Positions 28,600-36,299 of a DNA stretch of 64,000 bases are shown here, one piece after another (within the stretch, counting starts at the first letter, position 1; each line of letters starts with the position of its first letter). The DNA is taken from assembly GCF_011493005.1 (NCBI RefSeq), contig NZ_CP049156.1, positions 3,224,001 to 3,288,000 on the forward strand. The letters run 5' to 3'. The translations under genes and the position numbers were made by a program. The stretch comes from Caballeronia sp. SBC1. GTDB taxonomy: Bacteria; Pseudomonadota; Gammaproteobacteria; Burkholderiales; Burkholderiaceae. The notes below the pieces were generated by a model that saw only the letters and a program-made list of their open reading frames with translations, was not told the origin of the DNA and made no database searches.

Positions 28600-30048
28600 A
28601 TGCCCGACACAATCCGCTCGAACGTTGCGCCCACGCCCTCGCCCCAATCGCTCACCATCATGTTATGGCTGGTCGCCACGGGCTTTTTCATGCAGACGCT
28701 CGACTCGACCATCGTCAATACGGCCCTGCCGGCCATGGCAAGAAGTCTCGGTGAAGCGCCCCTTCGCATGCAAGGCGTGGTGATTGCGTATTCGCTGACC
28801 ATGGCGACGGTCATTCCGTTTTCCGGTTGGCTGGCCGACAAGCTCGGCACGCGCCACGTGTTCTTCAGCGCGATCCTGATCTTCACTATTGGCTCATTGC
28901 TTTGCGCGAACGCTCACTCGCTCATGCAACTCGTGATTTATCGCGTGGTGCAAGGCGTGGGCGGCGCCATGCTGCTGCCCGTCGGGCGCCTCGCGCTGCT
29001 GCGCGTGGTGCCGGCCGAACGTTATCTCAGCGCCATGTCGTTCGTGGCCATTCCGGGGCTGATCGGGCCGCTTATCGGACCGACGCTCGGCGGTTGGATC
29101 GTGCAGATTGCGTCGTGGCACTGGATCTTTTTGATCAACGTGCCGGTGGGCGTGATCGGTTGTATTGCCACACGGCTTTTCATGACCGATAGCCGCAACC
29201 CCGCCACGGCCCCCTTCGATCTCGCCGGTTACCTGCTGCTCGCGGTCGGCATGGTCGCGCTGACCATCTCACTCGATGGCCTCGCCGATCTCGGCCTTCA
29301 ACACGCCATCGTGCTCGTGTTGCTCGTGCTGAGCATGGCGTGTTTCGTCGCTTACGGACTGCACGCCGTGCGCGTTCCGCAACCCATCTTTTCGCTCGAT
29401 CTCTTCAAGATCCATACGTTCAGCGTCGGCTTGCTCGGTAACCTGTTTGCGCGCATAGGCAGCGGCGCGATGCCGTATTTGCTGCCGCTGCTGCTGCAGA
29501 TCAGCCTTGGTTATTCGGCCTTTGAAGCCGGTCTCATGATGCTGCCCGTGGCCGCTGCCGGAATGGCCTCGAAGCGCATTGTGACGAGCCTGATCATGAG
29601 GAGGGGGTATCGGAAGGTACTGATGGTCAACACGGTGCTGGTCGGGCTCACAATGGCCAGTTTCTCGCTTACCAGCGCCGATCAGCCTCTCTGGTTGCGG
29701 CTCGTGCAACTGGCGTTCTTCGGCGGCGTCAACTCCATCCAGTTCACCGCGATGAACACGCTCACGCTGAAAGACCTTGGAACCGGCGGCGCCAGCAGCG
29801 GCAACAGTTTGTTCTCGCTTGTGCAGATGCTGTCGATGAGCCTGGGCGTCACTATCGCCGGGGCGGTGCTCGCGACCTTCACCGGTATCCTGCCGAAGGT
29901 GACCGCAACGAATTCGCTGCCCGCCTTTCACGCGACCTTCCTCTGCGTCGGCATTATTACGGCTGCGTCAGCGTGGATTTTTGCGCAGCTCGGGCCGGAG
30001 ATTCGCGCCGTGAAGACCAAGAAAACCGATCCGTCGGAAGCACATTGA
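28600..30048 (+). CDS. DHA2-family (EmrB/QacA-type) MFS drug transporter
   Basis: 482 residues, about 14 membrane helices, proton-driven export. Motif D1-like ATGFFMQTLDSTIVNTALPAMA at helix 1 (residues 25-46), motif A WLADKLGTRHVF (about residue 80) and motif C RLALLRVVPAERYLSAM-LIGPLIGPTLGGWIV (about residues 130-170) are those of the 14-TMS DHA2 family. The start is ATG 28600; an upstream ATG (28462) adds 46 residues without membrane or conserved sequence. The stop is 9 bases before repeat copy 2. No MFP (EmrA) partner is seen. Confidence 0.92.
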   Translation: MPDTIRSNVAPTPSPQSLTIMLWLVATGFFMQTLDSTIVNTALPAMARSLGEAPLRMQGVVIAYSLTMATVIPFSGWLADKLGTRHVFFSAILIFTIGSLLCANAHSLMQLVIYRVVQGVGGAMLLPVGRLALLRVVPAERYLSAMSFVAIPGLIGPLIGPTLGGWIVQIASWHWIFLINVPVGVIGCIATRLFMTDSRNPATAPFDLAGYLLLAVGMVALTISLDGLADLGLQHAIVLVLLVLSMACFVAYGLHAVRVPQPIFSLDLFKIHTFSVGLLGNLFARIGSGAMPYLLPLLLQISLGYSAFEAGLMMLPVAAAGMASKRIVTSLIMRRGYRKVLMVNTVLVGLTMASFSLTSADQPLWLRLVQLAFFGGVNSIQFTAMNTLTLKDLGTGGASSGNSLFSLVQMLSMSLGVTIAGAVLATFTGILPKVTATNSLPAFHATFLCVGIITAASAWIFAQLGPEIRAVKTKKTDPSEAH

Positions 30049-30057
30049 ACGGTGGTT

Positions 30058-30960
30058 TTTCGCTCGCGCCGGTGGACGGGTTCTTGGGTTTGGGTGGTTT
30101 TGAGGTTAGCGGTCGGGGTCTATGCCGGGTTGCCGCTTTTAGCCTTAGCGGTCTGCCTGAGTCGGATTTTCTCTTTATCACTATTAGCCACTGCGCGTGG
30201 CGGCGCGTCATTTCTTTGTCCAAAGCGACAAAGAAACGAAGCAAAGAAAACGCTTTCAGAACGAGGGCACGTAAGTGTCCACAGCGTGCAGTTCTGATAT
30301 ATGGGTACCCGAAAAGCACGGTGCTCGCAAGAGCCACGGATGTGTGAACCCCTCCTTCTCCCGAATTCTTACACGAACACGCTTCGCCCCGAACGCTCTC
30401 GGGCAAGCACCATTGCCAAGGAACCCGCATGTCATCACGCGCCTTTACTGCTTCACATCTTGGTCGACTGGGTGTTTGATCCGCGCGGCTATCTTTTTGG
30501 GGGACGGCCTGACACACCTTACGGCCTTATTTCGAGGCGGGTTGGCGACGTGGTTCGGCATACATACAAATTTGGAGGGTGGTTTACGCGGATAGCGCGG
30601 GGTGTTCCTTGGGCAGGTTCAGTCACTGGTGGCGAAGCGTGTGGGTATCCGTGTTCGGAGAAAGAGGGGTTCACACACCCGCAGTTCTGGCGAGCACCGT
30701 GCTTTTGGGGCACCTATGAATGGAAACTGCACGCTGTGGACACTTAGGGTAGCGTGGTTTAAAAGCGCTTTCTTTGCTTCGTTTCTTTGTCGCTTTGGAC
30801 AAAGAAATGACGTGCCGCCACGCACAGTGGCTAATAGTGATAAAGAAATTAGCCAACTCATGCAGACCACTAAGTCCGAAAGCAGCAACCCGGCACTGAC
30901 CCCGACCACTAACCTCAAAACCACCAAAAGCCAAAACTCCGTCCACCGGCGCGAGCGAAA
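30058..30960. repeat. palindromic repeat element, copy 2 (intact)
   Basis: 903 bp lying between a DHA2 transporter and the EAL gene. The outer ends are a 22-bp perfect inverted repeat (30058-30079 and 30939-30960). Inside, the left arm (to about 30430) and the right arm (from about 30590) are homologous in opposite orientation over about 0.37 kb, sharing blocks such as AAGTGTCCACAGCGTGCAGT, GCACGGTGCTCGC and GTGTGAACCCCTC. The centre of about 0.15 kb is not palindromic. Each arm holds the hairpin TTTCTTTGTC-CAAAGC-GACAAAGAAA. A 148-codon open frame (30301-30747) runs through the centre; copy 1 keeps the same frame in its matching part. No transposase is encoded. Confidence 0.88.
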
Positions 30961-31217
30961 ACATTAACGCGCCATGGCGATCCATCTCCCCGTGCGCGGT
31001 GCACTACGGAAGTGCACGAGGCTGCGCCGCCCGGCCGCCACGAAAACCCGGACCTCAGCCCCGCCCGAGTCAGGCCTGGGTTTCGGCGGGAATATCTCAA
31101 TTGTCCGGCAAATGCGCATATTTCTTGCTCTTCAGGGAGAGGGCCTATCCTGTAAACTAGTTCTTTCCCGATGTTTACTCCCACTCGAGCCGCGTTCGAA
31201 CGCCTGCCAAAACCACC

Positions 31218-32492
31218 ATGAGCATGGTTGATCTCGACCCTCCCCGCTTTCAGCCACCTCGTCCCGTTGCCGGCGACGACGGTGCGCGGCGCACTGTCCT
31301 GTACGGCGAATACACGGTCTTCAGCGTATTCCAGCCCGTGTTCTCCGTGTCTCATCGCCGCGCAATCGGTTATCACGCGTCGCTGCGAGCCCGCGATGAC
31401 GCCGACCGGCAAGTCCCATCGCATGAAGTCTTCACGCAGGCAGCACGGCGCGGCGATCTGCTCGAACTCGGCCGGCTGGCTGAATCGCTGCATCTGGGCA
31501 ACTTCTTTTCCTTCGATAGCGACGACGAATGGCTGTTCCTCAGCCTCCACCCGGCCGCGTTGATGGACACGAGCTACGGCGACGCGCTGCTGGCATCGCT
31601 GAAAAATATCGGCCTGCCACCGCAGCGCGTAGTGCTGGAAGTGCCCGAGCAAGCAGGCGGCGAGACCACGCGCTTCGCGGAGATCATCGACTCATTGCGC
31701 AAGTCAGGCTTCCTGATCGCGCTGGACGGCTTCGGCGTGAAGCATTCGAATATTGACCGCGTGTGGCATCTGCGGCCGGATATTGTGACGCTCGACCGCT
31801 GCATCCTGCAGCAGGCGAGCGAACATTCGCATATCGAGCGCGTGTTGCCAGGGCTCGTTTCCCTGCTGCACGAGTCCGGTCAACTGGTCTTGATGGGTGG
31901 ACTGAGCACCGAACGCGACGCGCTGATCGCGCTCGAATGCAACGTCGATTTCGTGCAGGGCGCGTATTTCGCCGGACCCAGCGTGGAAGCCGTGAAACCG
32001 CAAGCCGCGCAAGGCGTGCTGGACGCGTTGTCCGCAGCGTCGCGCGAGCGCGTGGCCGCGCGCGAACGAACGCAGTCGGCGCGACTTGCGCCGTACGTGG
32101 GCGCGCTGGAAGCGGCGGCGGCACGTCTGATCGAAGGCGAAACGCTCGCTAATGCGACCCGCACGTTATTGCAGCTTCACGAAACGGCTCGATGCTTCCT
32201 GCTCGATGCATCGGGGCGGCAGATCGGCGACAACGTGTTGCCCGTCGCGCGTGCATCGCAACGTGCCAAGCGTTTCCGGCCCCTGCTGCATTCGGAAGGC
32301 GCGAGCTGGGAACGCCGGCCGTATTTCATCGAAGCATTGCGCTCGCCGGACCGGGTTCATCTGACAGCACCGTATCTGTCGATCAACGAGGCTCACTTGT
32401 GCGTGACCGCGTCCATCGCTGCGCATACGCCGCGCGGTTTGCAGGTCCTGTGCGTCGATATCAACTGGGACGTGACATCGCAACGGCGTTGA
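31218..32492 (+). CDS. degenerate EAL-domain protein with C-terminal sensor domain
   Basis: 424 residues. EAL fold at about residues 35-260, but the c-di-GMP phosphodiesterase residues are mostly gone: the EAL motif reads YHASLRARD, the Asn-site strand reads LFLSLHPAAL, DDFG is LDGFG, the catalytic Lys strand reads VTLDRCIL and the AEG(V)E site reads LMGGLST. Only the VLEVPE Glu pair and QGAYFAGP remain. The C-terminal part (about 300-420; ARCFLLDASGRQIGDNVLP, YFIEALRSPDRVHLTAPYLS) resembles the YkuI-type Cache-like domain. It is therefore a likely c-di-GMP binding or protein-interaction receptor, not an enzyme. A second ATG lies two codons in. Confidence 0.85.
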   Translation: MSMVDLDPPRFQPPRPVAGDDGARRTVLYGEYTVFSVFQPVFSVSHRRAIGYHASLRARDDADRQVPSHEVFTQAARRGDLLELGRLAESLHLGNFFSFDSDDEWLFLSLHPAALMDTSYGDALLASLKNIGLPPQRVVLEVPEQAGGETTRFAEIIDSLRKSGFLIALDGFGVKHSNIDRVWHLRPDIVTLDRCILQQASEHSHIERVLPGLVSLLHESGQLVLMGGLSTERDALIALECNVDFVQGAYFAGPSVEAVKPQAAQGVLDALSAASRERVAARERTQSARLAPYVGALEAAAARLIEGETLANATRTLLQLHETARCFLLDASGRQIGDNVLPVARASQRAKRFRPLLHSEGASWERRPYFIEALRSPDRVHLTAPYLSINEAHLCVTASIAAHTPRGLQVLCVDINWDVTSQRR

Positions 32493-32559
32493 ACGTTGAG
32501 CATCGAAAGCCCACGCTGCGCCACACATGCGAGCGCGTCAGCGCAGCCTTCACGGCGCG

Positions 32560-32830
32560 CGCAAGGTCTCCTATCTGAATCGAGCACCGCGTACCCCTCA
32601 ACGCGGTCCTTCGATACATCCCTCGTCGCCAGGGTCACAGCCAGTTTCGGGCGTGAGCGCTTCGCTTCGGCAATCGCTTCCGGGCCGTTCATGCCGGGCA
32701 TCGCGAAGTTGACCATCAGCAAAGTCAGGCTGCAGCCGCTCCAGCCCCGCGCGTCCATGCGAGCCTCAGTGACGGCGTAACCCAGCATCTTCAGCACCGA
32801 CGTCGTCTTCAATCACGAGAATCCGCTCGT
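32560..32830 (-). pseudogene. decayed response-regulator receiver domain
   Basis: On the minus strand, ERILVIEDD (about 32825-32800) continues after a frame change as VLKMLGYAVTEA, then LLMVNFAMPGMNGPEAIAEAKRSRPKLAV with the phosphoacceptor Asp position read as Asn, then degrades after RDVSKDRVEG. These pieces line up in order with a CheY-like receiver such as that at the end of hybrid histidine kinases. The frame break, the lost Asp, the missing Lys-Pro block and the absence of any start or upstream kinase show it is a remnant. It overlaps the upstream region of the transglutaminase-like gene. Confidence 0.7.
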
Positions 32831-32885
32831 GCGATACCGCGTGCGATACGATAGATCGTTGAACCTGCAGGCAGAACCGCCCTCC

Positions 32886-34775
32886 ATGAGTTCGAGATCG
32901 ATGCGTATTAACCGCCGCGTGCTGCTGGCTGCTTCGCTGGCGTGTCTCGGATCGCCTGCCTTCGCGACGGACACCATCGAAACAGCGCAGCCGTCCACGC
33001 TTGTCAGCGACGTCCATACCTTCGTCGTGGCGGAAGACGGCTCCTTGACGGAGGACGATGAAACCACCTTGCGCGCGAATACGCCGGCGGGTGTCGGTGA
33101 AATCGCGCAACGCTACATCTGGTTCGATAAATCGACGTCAACCATCGACATAACCGATGCCTACTCGCTAGGCCCCGACGGCATCAAACACATTGTGGCG
33201 CCCGACCAGATCCGTGAGATCCAGGAGCCGCGTTCGGCAGGCGCTCCCACGTTCGAGGACTCTCGCCTGAAAGCGGTAGTTTTTCCAGGAGTGAGCGCGG
33301 GATCGATCGTGCATCTGCGGTTTCACAAGACGCAGTCGAAACCGGTCATCGCGGGGCAGTTCGATTATTTCGTCGAGCCCGGCCGTGGCCCGGTGGAAAA
33401 CCAGCAGCTGATCTTCGACTTGCCCGCCGACAAACCGCTCTACGCCGATGCACGTGGTTATATCGCCGTGCCGCCGGTGACACAGGGTGGCCGCACGCGC
33501 TACGAATTCGACTACAGCCGGGCGCATTACGATCGGGTGGAAGCGGGCTCGGTCGGTTACGCGCAGTATGGCGACCGGCTGATGGTGTCAACATTTCCGG
33601 ACTACAAGAGCTTTGCCGAGAGCTATCGGGCCGGGACCGTCGATCCGAGCGCGGACGATCCGGCTGTGCGCACCCTCGCGCAATCGCTCACGCGCGACGA
33701 AACCGATGCACGCACCAAAGCGGCCACGCTTTACGATTGGGTACGTCACAACATCCGCTATGTGTCGTTATTCCTGGGACAGAGCCCAGCCATCCCCCAC
33801 CGCGCCGCCGATATCCTCGCCAACCGATACGGCGACTGCAAGGACTATGTCGCGCTGTACGGGGCGTTGCTGGCGGCGGTGGGTATCGAGAACGAGCCGG
33901 CCTTGATCAGCCTCGGCTCGGTCTATACGCTGCCGTCGGTACCGGGCTATGGCGGCAGCGCGATCAATCACGTCATTACGTGGCTGCCGGGGCTGGGAAT
34001 GTATGCCGACTCGACGGCCTTGAGTATCGAGTTCGGCTCTCTGCCGCTCGCGGACATGGACCGCCCAACGCTGCTCGTCGGCGACGGCACGCTGTCACGA
34101 ACGCCCGCTACCGAGCCGCTGTCGCGCACGGCGCGCTTGCAGATCGATGTGGCGCCGGACGGCTCGGCCGCGTTCGCCTATCAGGTGGAAGACGCCGGAT
34201 GGAGCAGCGGGCCGGAGCGCGCGAATTTGCTGCACGCGACTGCCGAGCGCCGCAAGCAGATTGCCGATGCCCGCCTTCGGGCGACAGGCCTGCGTGGTGT
34301 CGCGACGCTTGCCGCCAGCGACCTGAGCGCGAGCAACGGTCCGCTGACCACCACGATCAATGGCACCCTCGACAATGTCGCGTGGCCCACTGGCACGACC
34401 GCCCTGCCCGCGCTCACGAGCCTGTCCGGCGGGATCGCGACGCTGGTTGAGAACTTGCTCGCCGAGCGCGTGCGGACCCAGCCGTTCATGTGCACCGGAG
34501 GCACGTTCGATGAAATCTCGCAAGTCGCCTTGCCGAAGACGATTCGCGTCACCGATGTCCCGACCGACGCGAATTTCACAAACGCGTTTTTCGATTATTC
34601 ATCGCGTTATGTCTTCGACCCTGCGACGAATCTGCTTCAGGCAGAGCGCCATCTGAAGGCGAACTTCGGCAAGCAGGTCTGTACGCCCGCGGACTTCACC
34701 GCCATGCAACCGGTGTTGAAGCGAATCGAACGGGACACGGACGCCCAGATCATCGTCAAGGCGATGGAGCCGTGA
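32886..34775 (+). CDS. exported DUF3857 / transglutaminase-like protein
   Basis: 629 residues. Signal peptide INRRVLLAASLACLGSPAFA, cut likely after AFA (about residue 23). A DUF3857 beta domain (about residues 35-250; SLTEDDETTLRANTPAGV, FEDSRLKAVVFPGVSAGSIV) is followed by a transglutaminase-like core: YDWVRHNIRYVSLFLGQ, RYGDCKDYVALYGALLAAVGI with the catalytic Cys, and INHVITWLPGLGMYADST with the His and Asp. The C-terminal 200 residues form a further beta-rich domain. These proteins are periplasmic; peptide or cell-wall related processing is inferred. The start at 32886 precedes the signal peptide; ATG 32901 is possible. Confidence 0.88.
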   Translation: MSSRSMRINRRVLLAASLACLGSPAFATDTIETAQPSTLVSDVHTFVVAEDGSLTEDDETTLRANTPAGVGEIAQRYIWFDKSTSTIDITDAYSLGPDGIKHIVAPDQIREIQEPRSAGAPTFEDSRLKAVVFPGVSAGSIVHLRFHKTQSKPVIAGQFDYFVEPGRGPVENQQLIFDLPADKPLYADARGYIAVPPVTQGGRTRYEFDYSRAHYDRVEAGSVGYAQYGDRLMVSTFPDYKSFAESYRAGTVDPSADDPAVRTLAQSLTRDETDARTKAATLYDWVRHNIRYVSLFLGQSPAIPHRAADILANRYGDCKDYVALYGALLAAVGIENEPALISLGSVYTLPSVPGYGGSAINHVITWLPGLGMYADSTALSIEFGSLPLADMDRPTLLVGDGTLSRTPATEPLSRTARLQIDVAPDGSAAFAYQVEDAGWSSGPERANLLHATAERRKQIADARLRATGLRGVATLAASDLSASNGPLTTTINGTLDNVAWPTGTTALPALTSLSGGIATLVENLLAERVRTQPFMCTGGTFDEISQVALPKTIRVTDVPTDANFTNAFFDYSSRYVFDPATNLLQAERHLKANFGKQVCTPADFTAMQPVLKRIERDTDAQIIVKAMEP

Positions 34776-34887
34776 CAAAGCGCGTTCGACCGGCGCGTAA
34801 ATTTTCGTAATGACGGCATGCGTGCCTGTAACCGGAATGTCGGGCGAGGCGGCTATGCTGCAAAACCCGCATTGAAGGAGCGTCCCG

Positions 34888-34908
34888 ATGCGCACGGCCA
34901 GGCCATGA
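34888..34908 (+). other. hexapeptide leader ORF (MRTARP) before the ATP-grasp gene
   Basis: GAAGGAG at 34874-34880 is ideally spaced for the ATG at 34888, not for the ATP-grasp start. That ATG opens a six-codon frame ending in TGA at 34906-34908, which overlaps the ATG at 34905. Ribosomes finishing the hexapeptide would land on the ATP-grasp start, an arrangement that suggests coupled or controlled initiation. It could also be chance. Confidence 0.4.
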
Positions 34909-36299
34909 TGATCCAAGAATCCGACAACACCCCCGAGCATCCGTCTGCGCCGACTGATCATTTGAGCGCGATCACGTCGCCCGATCCATCGGTTCACCGC
35001 GCGCTTGCCGATGCATGCCGCCACGCCGGCGATGAACTCGGCGCGCTCGCCCATTTGATCGCGGCCCATACCCTCGATGCGTACGCGACCGGCTCATCGG
35101 ACGCGCGCACGAACGGTCTGTGCGACGTCGCCACGGGCTATTTCATGAAAGGGGATCATGCAGTTGCTGCTCGCTGGTATGAACTCGTCCTGACGCTCGA
35201 TCCGAACGTCGCCGTTGCGTGCCAGAACCTTGCCGCGATCCATGCGGGTGAAGGAATGACTGCCCTTGCCGAGGTTTATCGCGAGCGCGCTTATGGAATC
35301 CAGCGGGTGTTTGTCGAAGAGACGGCGGGCTGGACTCGCTCCGTCTTGATCCTCTGCGCGGGTAGAAGCACCGGTAATGTGCCGTTCGAGGCGTTGTTGC
35401 CGGGCGCCAGGAACCGTCGTATCAAGTACGCAATCGACTACGCGACCGACGACGAAGACGCTCAGCTTCCCGCCTTCGATCTCGTGTTCAACGCGATCGG
35501 CGATCCGGATATTGCAGCGCCGCTGAGGGGCAGGCTCGCGCGTTTTGAGGCGCAGTGTTCGCGTCCATTGCTCAACCCGAACTCGGCAATCACGCCGACC
35601 TCGCGACATAAGCTGTCCGCCCTGCTTGATGGCCTTGATGACGTACAGACCGCGCCGTGCGTGCGGTATGAAGATCAAAGCGAAGTACAAAGCGAAGCGC
35701 CGGGCGTTGGTCCGCACGCTTCGCTTCGCTCGCTGCTCGCCGATCACGCCGTTACGTTTCCGCTTCTGGCTCGCCCCGTTGCCGCTCACGGCGGCGACGG
35801 CCTGGTTCTATGCGACACAATCGAAGCACTTGAAAGCCGGTTATCGACGCAAGAAGGCGCCCAGTACCTGACGGCATTTCGCGATTGCCAATCGGCCGAT
35901 GGCTTCTATCGCAAGTACCGCGTAATCTACGTCGATCGTCAGCCGTTTCCTTATCATCTTGTGATTTCGCCGCACTGGATCGCGCATTATTTTTCCGCCG
36001 ACATGGAAAGCCATGCATGGAAGCTCGACGAAGAACGCCGCTTCCTCCGAGACCCGCGTGCTGCACTCGGCGAGCGCGCGATGAACGCCATTACGGCTAT
36101 CGGGCAGCGGCTCGATCTGGACTACGCCGGCATCGATTTCACGCTTCTCCCCGACGGCGAGGTCTTCGTATTCGAAGCCAACGCGACGATGCTTGCGCAC
36201 TACGAGCGTGATAACGGCATGCTCGCTCATAAGAACCAACACGTACAACATATCGTCGATGCGTTCGAGCAAATGCTCGTGCACCGGACGGCGGGCTGA
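34905..36299 (+). CDS. TPR + ATP-grasp ligase-like protein
   Basis: 464 residues. Helical TPR-like region at about residues 25-130 (LADACRHAGDELGALAHLI, GYFMKGDHAVAARWYELVLTLDP, CQNLAAIHAGEGMTALAEVYRERA). The second half is an ATP-grasp fold: a pre-ATP-grasp domain (FDLVFNAIGDPD), the nucleotide loop FPLLARPVAAHGGDGL, KYRVIYVD, and the Mg site DYAGIDFTLLPDGEVFVFEAN. Such enzymes join a carboxylate to an amine using ATP. The start ATG 34905 is part of ATGATG and overlaps the leader ORF stop. The stop is immediately followed by the ATG of the SerC-like gene, so the two are coupled and probably act on linked substrates. Product unknown. Confidence 0.75.
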   Translation: MMIQESDNTPEHPSAPTDHLSAITSPDPSVHRALADACRHAGDELGALAHLIAAHTLDAYATGSSDARTNGLCDVATGYFMKGDHAVAARWYELVLTLDPNVAVACQNLAAIHAGEGMTALAEVYRERAYGIQRVFVEETAGWTRSVLILCAGRSTGNVPFEALLPGARNRRIKYAIDYATDDEDAQLPAFDLVFNAIGDPDIAAPLRGRLARFEAQCSRPLLNPNSAITPTSRHKLSALLDGLDDVQTAPCVRYEDQSEVQSEAPGVGPHASLRSLLADHAVTFPLLARPVAAHGGDGLVLCDTIEALESRLSTQEGAQYLTAFRDCQSADGFYRKYRVIYVDRQPFPYHLVISPHWIAHYFSADMESHAWKLDEERRFLRDPRAALGERAMNAITAIGQRLDLDYAGIDFTLLPDGEVFVFEANATMLAHYERDNGMLAHKNQHVQHIVDAFEQMLVHRTAG

